This document shows, one piece after another, positions 1 through 7,481 of a stretch of 64,000 bases of DNA. Numbering within the stretch: the stretch's first letter is position 1; each line of letters begins with the position of its first letter. A model generated the notes under the pieces. That model made no database searches, was not told where the DNA came from, and worked only from the letters and a program-made list of their open reading frames with translations. The stretch lies in contig USCT01000006.1 of the NCBI GenBank assembly GCA_900553185.1, forward strand, positions 67,024 to 131,023. The letters are read 5' to 3'. The translations under genes were made by a program, and so were the position numbers. The DNA comes from an uncultured Bacteroides sp. Its GTDB lineage: Bacteria > Bacteroidota > Bacteroidia > Bacteroidales > Bacteroidaceae.

Positions 1-129
1 TAAATTGGAAATGGCAAACTCGGCCAACTGTAATTTCCGCGCCGGCGAATTAAGCAATTTATTCTGTGCCCATGAAGTCCCGATACATAGCACAAGTCCT
101 CCCAGCAACATCAGTATTTTTTTCTGCAT
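1..129 (-). CDS. 5' fragment of a secreted protein, probably S41 C-terminal processing protease
   Basis: Only the first 43 codons are in the window; the gene runs off the left edge. The ATG is at 127-129. Residues 1-16 form a signal peptide (positive MQKK, then a hydrophobic stretch ending SWAQ), so the product is exported. The following segment, KLQLAEFAISNLY-like, resembles the mature N-terminus of Bacteroides S41 carboxyl-terminal processing proteases, and a gene of that family commonly follows coaD in this genus (knowledge from memory). It lies 25 bp after coaD on the same strand, so it is probably the last gene of the parE-coaD transcript. The protease call is inference; export is seen directly. 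Confidence 0.55.
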   Translation of the reverse strand, partial: MQKKILMLLGGLVLCIGTSWAQNKLLNSPARKLQLAEFAISNL

Positions 130-154
130 ACGCTCTCTGTTATAAAATCAACAA

Positions 155-607
155 TCAAATTTTCATCCCTTCCGGAAGAAAGGCAGATACATCTTTGCCA
201 TACTGCAACAATTCACGAACAATGGTAGAACTGATGGCCGTCAGTTCCGGTTCGGTAAACAACAGGATCGTTTCAATGCCAGCAAGTTTCCGGTTAATGT
301 CGGCAATGGTCTCTTCATATTCAAAATCGTGTACCGTACGGATTCCCCGAATGATAAAACCGGCTCCCCGTTCGCGGGCAAAATCTACCGTCAGCCCCGT
401 ATAAGCTTCTACGGTAATGCGGGAATCGCCGGCATACAGGTCACGAATCATTTCCAGCCTGCGTTCCGTAGGAAACCATGTCCGCTTGCTATCGTTCACA
501 CCGATTCCAATAATTATTTCATCCATAAAAGTCAAGGCACGCTTTACCACCGAAAAATGTCCGATGGTAAACGGATCAAACGTGCCCGGAAATATCGCTT
601 TTCTCAT
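155..607 (-). CDS. coaD: Phosphopantetheine adenylyltransferase
   Basis: CoaD transfers an adenylyl group from ATP to 4'-phosphopantetheine, the penultimate step of coenzyme A synthesis, in the cytoplasm. The 150-residue protein has the nucleotidyltransferase signature near its N-terminus (FPGTFDPFTIGH, containing the TxGH motif) and the ISSTIVRELL segment near the C-terminus that binds ATP phosphates; length matches the family. I chose the ATG at 605-607; the frame continues 9 bp upstream only to a TTG overlapping the parE stop. The ATG begins 5 bp after the parE stop codon, so the two are very likely cotranscribed. Confidence 0.95.
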   Translation of the reverse strand: MRKAIFPGTFDPFTIGHFSVVKRALTFMDEIIIGIGVNDSKRTWFPTERRLEMIRDLYAGDSRITVEAYTGLTVDFARERGAGFIIRGIRTVHDFEYEETIADINRKLAGIETILLFTEPELTAISSTIVRELLQYGKDVSAFLPEGMKI

Positions 608-612
608 TTTTA

Positions 613-2544
613 TCAATCTACAATGTCTTCTTCGACAACCAAATTATCAATGATAAAATTCTGGCGTTCCATGGTATTCTTTCCCATATAAAACTCCAGC
701 AGTTCCTTAACGGCATCTGTCTTGCGCAAGGTTACCTGTTCCAGACGCATGTCCTTGCCGATAAAATGCCGGAACTCATCGGGCGAGATTTCTCCCAGTC
801 CCTTAAAACGGGTAATCTCGGGATTCGGAGACAATTTCTCGATAGCCGCCAATCGTTCTTCTTCCGAATAACAATAGATGGTTTCGTACACTCCTTTTTT
901 CCGGTTACGCACACGGAACAACGGAGTCTGCAAAATATAGACATGTCCCTTCTTTATCAGATCCGGGAAAAACTGCAGGAAAAACGTAATCATCAACAGC
1001 CGGATATGCATACCGTCTACATCGGCATCCGTCGCCACAATCACCTTATTATACCGCAAACCGTCCAGGCCGTCCTCGATATTCAAGGCAGCCTGAAGCA
1101 AATTAAACTCTTCATTCTCGTACACTACTTTTTTGGTCAGTCCATACGAGTTCAACGGCTTACCCCGCAAACTGAACACCGCCTGTGTATTGACGTCACG
1201 ACTCTTGGTAATGGAACCGCTCGCCGAATCACCTTCGGTAATAAAAATGGAACTCTCGAGTCTGGGATCGTTCTCGTCATCGTCCTTCTTTCCACCTTTC
1301 ACATCGTTCAGGTGAACCCGGCAGTCACGTAATTTCCGATTATGCAGGTTGGCCTTCTTGGCCCGTTCACGAGCGATTTTGGTCACACCGGCAATGGCCT
1401 TCCGCTCCTTCTCCGATTCCTGAATCTTCTGAAGCAGAATCTCTGCAATATCGGCATGCTTATGCAAATAATTATCTACATTTTCCTTGACAAAATCGCC
1501 TACAAACTTATTGACACTAACCCCCGAAAGCGGATACGGATTGCCATCCGAATCTTTCTCCGGTGCCATAGTCAGCGATCCCAGTTTAATCTTGGTCTGA
1601 CTTTCGAAAGTAGGTTCAATGACATTGATGGCAATAGCCGCTACCAATCCGTTGCGAATGTCCTGAAATTCCAGATTCTTGCCGTAGAACTCCTTGATCG
1701 TGCGGGCAATGTGTTCCTTGAAGGCACTCTGATGTGTACCTCCCTGTGTAGTATGCTGCCCGTTTACAAACGAATAATATTCCTCACCGTATTGCGAGCT
1801 GTGGGTAAAGGCTATCTCGATGTCTTCTCCCGTAAGGTGTACGATAGGATATAAACCAGGAGCCGTCATGTTATCGTTAAGCAGATCTTCCAGACCATTC
1901 CGGCTGATAATCCGATGACCGTTGTAATAAATAGCCAGTCCGGTATTCAGGTATGTATAATTACGCAACATGGTCTCGATAAACTCCGGACGGAAATGAT
2001 AATTCAAAAAGAGTGTATCATCCGGTTCAAAAAAGATATAGGTACCATTTTCTTCCGTAGTTTCCTGCGTAGTATCACTCACCAACTCCCCACGTTCGAA
2101 AACGGCTTCTCTCATCTGACCGTCACGTACGCTTCGAGCCACAAACTTGCTACTCAACGCATTTACGGCCTTGGCTCCGACTCCATTCAGTCCGACACTC
2201 TTCTTGAAAGCTTTGGTATCGTACTTACCACCTGTATTCAGCATGGAAACGGCATCCACCAGACTTCCCAACGGAATGCCGCGGCCATAATCGCGCACAG
2301 ACACCCGTAAGTTATCTTCCATCTGAATATCAATGCGCTTGCCTGCCCCCATCTTGAACTCGTCGATGCTATTGTCGATAACCTCCTTCAACAAGACATA
2401 GATTCCATCTTCCGCCTGAGAACCATCGCCTAACCGACCGATATACATACCCGGGCGGGTACGTACATGCTCCATGTCGCTCAGATGTCGGATGTTCTCT
2501 TCGGTATACGAAACCGGTTGTTGTGGATTTATTTCTTCTATCAT
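613..2544 (-). CDS. parE: DNA topoisomerase IV subunit B (type IIA, ATPase subunit)
   Basis: ATP-binding and TOPRIM subunit of a type IIA topoisomerase, needed to decatenate replicated chromosomes. The GHKL ATPase elements are visible: EVIDNSIDEF near residue 58, DYGRGIPLG at 85-93 and GLNGVGAKAV at 118-127. The TOPRIM domain has EGDSASG near 436 and the DADVDGMH metal site near 503. At 643 residues it is the short GyrB/ParE form without the large GyrB insertion. The ParE rather than GyrB assignment rests on length and on the usual Bacteroides neighbourhood next to coaD. It lies 42 bp after the upstream GNAT-type gene on the same strand. Confidence 0.88.
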   Translation of the reverse strand: MIEEINPQQPVSYTEENIRHLSDMEHVRTRPGMYIGRLGDGSQAEDGIYVLLKEVIDNSIDEFKMGAGKRIDIQMEDNLRVSVRDYGRGIPLGSLVDAVSMLNTGGKYDTKAFKKSVGLNGVGAKAVNALSSKFVARSVRDGQMREAVFERGELVSDTTQETTEENGTYIFFEPDDTLFLNYHFRPEFIETMLRNYTYLNTGLAIYYNGHRIISRNGLEDLLNDNMTAPGLYPIVHLTGEDIEIAFTHSSQYGEEYYSFVNGQHTTQGGTHQSAFKEHIARTIKEFYGKNLEFQDIRNGLVAAIAINVIEPTFESQTKIKLGSLTMAPEKDSDGNPYPLSGVSVNKFVGDFVKENVDNYLHKHADIAEILLQKIQESEKERKAIAGVTKIARERAKKANLHNRKLRDCRVHLNDVKGGKKDDDENDPRLESSIFITEGDSASGSITKSRDVNTQAVFSLRGKPLNSYGLTKKVVYENEEFNLLQAALNIEDGLDGLRYNKVIVATDADVDGMHIRLLMITFFLQFFPDLIKKGHVYILQTPLFRVRNRKKGVYETIYCYSEEERLAAIEKLSPNPEITRFKGLGEISPDEFRHFIGKDMRLEQVTLRKTDAVKELLEFYMGKNTMERQNFIIDNLVVEEDIVD

Positions 2545-2586
2545 ATTCCTATTTATATATTAACGAAAGTCGGGCACACACCTCAC

Positions 2587-3717
2587 TTAAAATACTTTCT
2601 TGAAGGCACGGCGACGCTTGTGCTGCACTGACTCAAAGGCAGTCCATTGCGCCTGTACTTTCTTGTTCACCTCAAGCTCCGGATTACTTTCACCGTACTT
2701 GAATCCCATCTGCTGATAAACCGGAACCAGATCATAGAAAAGAAGCGCGTTTACTCCCTTGCTCTGATACTCCGGCTTCACTCCCACCAGCAACAAATCA
2801 AGCACCTTCGGCTTCTTGATAAAAAGTGCTTTCATCAGATGAAACCATCCGAAAGGAAGCATTTTTCCCTTTGCTTTCTGGAGCGCTTCAGAAAGAGACG
2901 GCATGGATATACCCACCGCTACCAGCTCTCCGGCTTCATTTTCTACGAGAGAAACCATTCGCAAGTCTATCAACGGAAGATACATCTTGACATACTGGTC
3001 AATCTGCCGCTGAGTCATCTTTGAATATCCGTACAAAGGTGCGTATGCCTCATTAATCAAATCAAAGATACGTTGTCCGTAATTCTTTTCCTTCAGTTCT
3101 TTACGGTTTAACTTCTTTATTCTCAGCTTATATTTTTGAAGAATGATTTCAGAGATACGAACAAATTTCTCAGGAAGCTTATCGGGTACGGTCAACTTGA
3201 ATTCTACCCAGTCGGCCTCTTTCTCCAAGCCCAGACGCTGCATGTGTTCCGGATAATAAGGATAGTTGTAAATGGTTGCCATTGTTCCCAACTGATCAAA
3301 TCCTTCCACCAGCATTCCTTCAGCATCCATATCAGTAAAACCCAACGGACCTACCATGGCTTCCATGCCTCGTTCCTTACCCCACTTTTCTACCGTATCA
3401 AGCAATGCCTTCGATACTTCCAGATCATCGATGAAATCAATCCAGCCAAAACGAACTTCCTTCTTGTTCCAGGTTTCGTTGGCACGCCTGTTGATAATGG
3501 CAGCCACGCGGCCTACCAGCTTATCATCCTTATACGCCAAAAAATAATCCGCTTCGCAAAATTCAAATGCAGCATTTTTCCGGGTACTGAATGTATTCAA
3601 CATATCATCGTACAAATCGGGTACGGAATAAGGGTTGTCTTTGTATAACTCGTAATTGAAGCGAATAAAGGTTCTCAATTCTTTCTTGTCGCTTACTTTC
3701 TTAATGATAACGGCCAT
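2587..3717 (-). CDS. GNAT-type N-acetyltransferase family protein
   Basis: Conserved 376-residue protein with features of an acyltransferase fold: FLAYKDDKLVGRVAAIINRR near the N-terminus looks like the GNAT beta4 strand region, and VGVKPEYQSKGVNALLFYDL near the C-terminus matches the acetyl-CoA binding motif A (Q/RxxGxA-like QSKGVN). Two GNAT-like halves may be present. Substrate is unknown. The start is set at the ATG 3715-3717 because a minus-strand -7 element (TATCTTTA, 3748-3755) lies just upstream and puts the transcription start near 3742; a longer reading frame to 3876 would begin before the promoter. It is followed by parE. Confidence 0.72.
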   Translation of the reverse strand: MAVIIKKVSDKKELRTFIRFNYELYKDNPYSVPDLYDDMLNTFSTRKNAAFEFCEADYFLAYKDDKLVGRVAAIINRRANETWNKKEVRFGWIDFIDDLEVSKALLDTVEKWGKERGMEAMVGPLGFTDMDAEGMLVEGFDQLGTMATIYNYPYYPEHMQRLGLEKEADWVEFKLTVPDKLPEKFVRISEIILQKYKLRIKKLNRKELKEKNYGQRIFDLINEAYAPLYGYSKMTQRQIDQYVKMYLPLIDLRMVSLVENEAGELVAVGISMPSLSEALQKAKGKMLPFGWFHLMKALFIKKPKVLDLLLVGVKPEYQSKGVNALLFYDLVPVYQQMGFKYGESNPELEVNKKVQAQWTAFESVQHKRRRAFKKVF

Positions 3718-3747
3718 TGTTTTATTCAACATGAGATTTTTGAGCTG

Positions 3748-3755
3748 TAAAGATA
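3748..3755 (-). promoter_or_regulatory. Putative -7 promoter element of the GNAT gene
   Basis: Reads TATCTTTA on the minus strand, one base off the Bacteroidetes -7 consensus TAnnTTTG. No clear TTTG -33 box is present. It decides the start of the GNAT gene at 3717. Confidence 0.5.
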
Positions 3756-4325
3756 CACTTTTTCTACGAAGACTCCTGCTTTTTATTTGAATTTCATCCT
3801 CAACACACTGATTATTGCCCCCATAGCTACACGACTGCCACCACAAACCTGCACGCCTGACTGTCCATACCCCCATCTTCTTCTCACAAAAAGTAGATGA
3901 TTTAATTTCCCCGATTATTCACTGTTCGTCTACATAATATAATAAGGTGTAATAAGGGGAATGTCCCTGTATAAAAAACAAACAGACATTTCATTCCAAA
4001 CGAACGGACATCTTTATGCAGACATGCGTTCGTTCACATGAAAACAAACGTATGTTTTTCCGGAAACGAAAACATGTATGAGCGAACAAGCAGAATTAAT
4101 ATAAATTAACCATAAAATTCTAATTCAAAGATGGCCTCGCCCAATCATAAAACAGCATATTTATCATATACACGAGAAAACCATAGTCAAACAAACATAA
4201 AATAGTCAATACAACAATCAAAAAGTCACAAAACAACCCAAAATAAGAAATCCACAAAAAATCCAAAATCGCTCAGAAAACAATTTATAAGAACTTTCCC
4301 GTCTCTCCCCCGATTTTTTAAAATC
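3756..4325. other. AT-rich intergenic region with one copy of a dispersed repeat
   Basis: About 570 bp without a credible gene. The middle (3976-4092) carries a diverged copy of the intergenic repeat family also found at 21106-21210 and 41025-41127: it starts with AAACGAACGGACATCTT at 3998-4014 and continues with an ACATGCGTTCG-like segment. The remainder (4093-4325) is very AT-rich and I see no promoter, terminator or ORF in it that I could defend. Confidence 0.6.
3998..4092. repeat. Dispersed intergenic repeat, copy A (diverged)
   Basis: Core AAACGAACGGACATCTT (3998-4014), followed by ACATGCGTTCG, parallels AAACGAACGGACGTCTT...ACATGCTCGCG in copy B. A weaker partial unit, AAACAGACATT, lies just before it at about 3980. 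Its A/C/G-patterned composition stands out from the surrounding AT-rich DNA. Confidence 0.55.
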
Positions 4326-5390
4326 TCAGCGGCCTTCTTCCTGCCACCAGTCTGAAGGTAAAGATATAATCATCCCTATCACTTGCGCATAGTTCTTATG
4401 TCCACTGGAAATTTTATTACCCTTCAGAAACCAGTCGTACACTTTACGTTGAACAGCTCCCACGAACGGACTATACCGTTCACTCCAATATCTGCTTTTC
4501 TCCTCCCATTGCCTGATCACCTCAGGACGAATGGCTGAAAGGAAATGCTGATAATCGGATTCCGTCATCACGGCTGCCGCATTTACCGCTACGTACGGTA
4601 ACAGGCCCAAATATCCGGAATAACGGATCGCTGGCGATGCAGAGCGAATGCAAATCTGGTATGCCCAGAAATTGGCTTCGGCTTCACTACTCACTCCCAA
4701 CAAATGAGCATACTCATGTATGTAAGTAAACGGGTACTGCACCGGAAGCAATTCAGCGTTCAACTGGGATTCGGAAAAGAAAGGCCCCATATATCCTAAA
4801 ACTCCAACTCCGGAATAAAGCGAATTGAACAATACCTGCTTGGGATGTTGCCAGTCGCGGGGAGTACACAATCCGAAACGATCCGGAACCTGTGCATACA
4901 ACGCTTTCACCTCACGCTCCAGCGAATCAACAGAAAAGCTGACCGAAGAAAGATAGGAAACATTAAGGCTGTCGACATACCGTACCAGAAACTCCTGAAA
5001 CTGCCGTTCATCATATTCCACTCTTTCCGTTTGGGAACGTTGGAAAAAATCCTGACGATAATAATTGTTTCCCCAGCCAAGATAAAACCAACAATAAACG
5101 GCCAAAAGCACTTCTGCTTCCCGGCGGACAATTACCCGTACACAGTCCCGTTTTCTGAAACGGGCATATAAGGGATAACCCAGCACCCAGCCAAACACAG
5201 CCATCACCAGGATTTCTTCCAGCGAAAAAGGGAAAAGACCGGCAAATGCTGACAAGACCGCAGAAAGGTAAGGATAAAGCCCCGTAGCATATCCTTCTCC
5301 CCAGGCAGGAATCCACCGGCATCCCAGGACATAAAGCAGGCAGACACCCAGAAACGTCCATCGAATTTTGCGGAAAGTCATTGTTTTCAT
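4326..5390 (-). CDS. DUF3810 family membrane protein with HExxH metalloprotease-like motif
   Basis: 354-residue protein. The N-terminal third has two or three hydrophobic segments (around residues 10-27, 36-53 and 60-75 and a further one near 92-103), so it is anchored in the inner membrane. The soluble C-terminal part carries HEYAHLLGVSSEAEANFWAYQ-type sequence, with HEYAH as an HExxH zinc site and a downstream Glu, as in DUF3810 proteins of Bacteroidetes. Peptidase activity is plausible but unproven. A -7 element TACCTTTG (minus strand, 5396-5403) lies only 6 bp before the ATG at 5390, so the mRNA would be almost leaderless, or translation begins at the second ATG (5381). Confidence 0.75.
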   Translation of the reverse strand: MKTMTFRKIRWTFLGVCLLYVLGCRWIPAWGEGYATGLYPYLSAVLSAFAGLFPFSLEEILVMAVFGWVLGYPLYARFRKRDCVRVIVRREAEVLLAVYCWFYLGWGNNYYRQDFFQRSQTERVEYDERQFQEFLVRYVDSLNVSYLSSVSFSVDSLEREVKALYAQVPDRFGLCTPRDWQHPKQVLFNSLYSGVGVLGYMGPFFSESQLNAELLPVQYPFTYIHEYAHLLGVSSEAEANFWAYQICIRSASPAIRYSGYLGLLPYVAVNAAAVMTESDYQHFLSAIRPEVIRQWEEKSRYWSERYSPFVGAVQRKVYDWFLKGNKISSGHKNYAQVIGMIISLPSDWWQEEGR

Positions 5391-5395
5391 ACCTA

Positions 5396-5403
5396 CAAAG
5401 GTA
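5396..5403 (-). promoter_or_regulatory. -7 promoter element of the DUF3810 gene
   Basis: TACCTTTG on the minus strand, a perfect TAnnTTTG match, 6 bp from the first ATG. Predicted transcription start is about 5391-5392. Confidence 0.6.
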
Positions 5404-5445
5404 GAGGTTTTTCACTAACATGACCCAACCAAACCGGAAAATCTA

Positions 5446-5453
5446 TACTTTTG
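5446..5453 (+). promoter_or_regulatory. -7 promoter element of the SpmA/SpmB-like gene
   Basis: TACTTTTG, a perfect TAnnTTTG match. It predicts a transcript start near 5458 and therefore excludes an upstream in-frame Met codon at 5420 as the start of the following gene. No TTTG -33 box is evident. Confidence 0.6.
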
Positions 5454-5494
5454 CGAAAGAAACTAATTGTCTCACATTTAATACTGATTCATCC

Positions 5495-6727
5495 ATGGTT
5501 CTAAATTATATCTGGATTGCTTTTTTCGTAATTGCTTTCATCGTCGCATTAGCCCGACTGATATTCTGGGGCGACGTGGAAGTATTTCCTGCTATCATCA
5601 ATTCTACTTTCGATTCATCAAAAACAGCATTCGAAATATCCCTGGGACTGACAGGTATCCTGTCGCTCTGGCTCGGTATCATGAAAATCGGCGAACAGGG
5701 AGGTGTCATCAATCTCTTCTCCCGGATACTGGGCCCGCTGTTCAGCAAACTGTTTCCGGACATTCCCAAAGGACATCCCGTCACTGGAAGTATCTTCATG
5801 AACCTGGCCGCCAACATGCTGGGACTAGACAATGCCGCTACTCCGTTAGGACTAAAAGCAATGGAAGGACTGCAGGAACTGAACACACGAAAAGACACGG
5901 CAAGCAATCCCATGATCATGTTTCTGGTCTTGAATACCTCCAGCCTTACACTGATTCCTATCAGTATCATGGTATACCGCGCCCAACTGGGAGCAGCACA
6001 ACCGACCGATGTTTTTGTCCCGATTCTACTGGCCACTTTCTTCTCCACCCTGGCCGGAATCATTGCCGTCAGTCTTTACCAGCGTATCAATCTGCTTAAC
6101 CGGACCATTCTGTTGTTTTTGGGAGGAACCAGCCTGCTCATCGGAGGTATCATCTATTTTTTCACAACATTGGGACGTGCACAGATTGACGCCTATTCCA
6201 CCACCTTCGCCAATGTTTTCCTGTTTGTCATCATCATAGGTTTTATCCTGGCCGGTGTACGAAAAAAGATAAACGTCTACAATGCCTTTGTCGACGGAGC
6301 CAAAGAGGGATTCGAGACAGCTGTCCGCATCATTCCGTATCTGGTAGCTATCCTGGTATCCATCGGAGTATTCCGTGCGTCCGGAAGCATGGACTTTCTG
6401 ATTCAAGGAATCGCCTCCCTCATCGATTTATGTGGAATAGACAATCAGTTTGTGGGAGCCCTGCCCACTGCATTGATGAAACCGTTGAGCGGAAGCGGTG
6501 CCCGCGGACTGATGGTAGATGCCATGAGTACTTACGGAGCCGACTCGTTTGTCGGACGACTGGCCTGCATTTTTCAGGGATCGACTGATACTACCTTCTA
6601 CATTCTGGCCGTCTACTTCGGCAGTGTCGGTATTACCAAAACCAGACATGCCGTTCCCTGTGGACTATTGTCTGACTTTGCCGGTATCATTGCCGCCATT
6701 TTTATCTGCTATTTATTTTTTAATTAA
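5495..6727 (+). CDS. SpmA/SpmB fusion-type nucleoside recognition (gate) membrane protein
   Basis: 410-residue polytopic membrane protein with two gate domains. The N-terminal half resembles SpmA (EISLGLTGILSLWLGIMKIGE, then NMLGLDNAATPLGLKAMEGL) and the C-terminal half resembles SpmB (LMKPLSGSGARGLMVDAM, then GSTDTTFYILAVYFGSVG). In spore formers SpmA and SpmB are separate proteins needed for spore dehydration; in Bacteroidetes a fused protein of unknown transport role is usual, and sporulation is not implied. The ATG at 5495 fits the promoter at 5446. ybeY follows 9 bp downstream, so the two are probably cotranscribed. Confidence 0.85.
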   Translation: MVLNYIWIAFFVIAFIVALARLIFWGDVEVFPAIINSTFDSSKTAFEISLGLTGILSLWLGIMKIGEQGGVINLFSRILGPLFSKLFPDIPKGHPVTGSIFMNLAANMLGLDNAATPLGLKAMEGLQELNTRKDTASNPMIMFLVLNTSSLTLIPISIMVYRAQLGAAQPTDVFVPILLATFFSTLAGIIAVSLYQRINLLNRTILLFLGGTSLLIGGIIYFFTTLGRAQIDAYSTTFANVFLFVIIIGFILAGVRKKINVYNAFVDGAKEGFETAVRIIPYLVAILVSIGVFRASGSMDFLIQGIASLIDLCGIDNQFVGALPTALMKPLSGSGARGLMVDAMSTYGADSFVGRLACIFQGSTDTTFYILAVYFGSVGITKTRHAVPCGLLSDFAGIIAAIFICYLFFN

Positions 6728-6736
6728 TATACCGTT

Positions 6737-7180
6737 ATGATTACTTACTACACCGAAGGCGTCGAAATGCCTCCCATCCGGCAAGACGAAATAAGCGCAT
6801 GGGTCAAAGCCGTAGCCGAAACCTACCACAAAAGAACGGGTGAAATAGCCTATATCTTTTGTTCCGACGAGAAAATTCTGGAAGTAAACCGCCAGTATCT
6901 GAAACACGATTATTACACCGACATCATTACATTCGATTACTGCCAGGGAAACCGCATAGCCGGCGACCTGTTCATCAGTCTGGACACCATACGTACCAAT
7001 GCCGAACAATTCGGAGCAACGTATGAAACCGAACTCCACCGGGTCATCATCCACGGTATTCTCCACCTTTGCGGAATCAACGATAAAGGACCAGGCGAAC
7101 GCGAAATCATGGAAGCAGCCGAAAACAAGGCACTCGATCTGCTGAAACAGATGAGAGACCAGGCCCACCCTGCGGAATAG
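6737..7180 (+). CDS. ybeY: Endoribonuclease / rRNA maturation factor YbeY
   Basis: YbeY is a zinc-dependent single-strand RNase needed for 16S rRNA 3'-end maturation and late ribosome quality control. The 147-residue protein has the family signature near the C-terminus, HGILHLCGINDKG, containing the H-x3-H-x5-(H/D) metal site with the third ligand in the usual His position replaced by an Asp-like arrangement; the INRQYL-like and DIITFDY segments before it are also typical. It starts 9 bp after the gate-protein stop codon. Confidence 0.92.
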   Translation: MITYYTEGVEMPPIRQDEISAWVKAVAETYHKRTGEIAYIFCSDEKILEVNRQYLKHDYYTDIITFDYCQGNRIAGDLFISLDTIRTNAEQFGATYETELHRVIIHGILHLCGINDKGPGEREIMEAAENKALDLLKQMRDQAHPAE

Positions 7181-7208
7181 AACCGGTCGGTCATCTTCGG
7201 ATTCAGTA

Positions 7209-7282
7209 ACATCAGGCACAGACAAACTGCAGGCTGAGACTTCCCCTTAGGAAGCCCGTTGCAGATGGTCTGTGCCTGATGT
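7209..7282. repeat. Long structured inverted repeat between ybeY and mnmG
   Basis: Perfect 15-bp arms, ACATCAGGCACAGAC (7209-7223) and its complement (7268-7282). The 44-nt interior folds further: CTGCA (7227-7231) with TGCAG (7260-7264), and CTTCC (7240-7244) with GGAAG (7250-7254). No U-run follows on either strand, so it is not a standard intrinsic terminator. It could be an RNA structure at the 3' end of the ybeY message, a small RNA or a small mobile-element remnant. Confidence 0.6.
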
Positions 7283-7349
7283 CTTTGTAAGCTTATCCGG
7301 ATTAAATACTTTTTGCCGGAGCATTCTCGAGTAAGCCATGAAATTTTCT

Positions 7350-7357
7350 TATTTTTG
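7350..7357 (+). promoter_or_regulatory. mnmG: -7 promoter element of mnmG
   Basis: TATTTTTG, perfect TAnnTTTG; predicted start near 7362 leaves a leader of about 120 nt before the mnmG ATG at 7482. The leader shows no riboswitch that I recognise. Confidence 0.55.
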
Positions 7358-7481
7358 CAAATAAGTTTAAACGAATCATCAACCGTCATAGCCGCCTCAG
7401 AACGGATAACTTTCTCTCCGGTTGCCCAGAGCCAATCGGCAACAGGCAGCGTTGACGAATCAGAGCAAAACAAACTAATCA

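Noticed and set aside
3718..3876. N-terminal extension of the GNAT gene by 53 codons
   Set aside because: It would start upstream of the -7 element at 3748-3755, and homologues begin at the MAVIIKKVSD segment.
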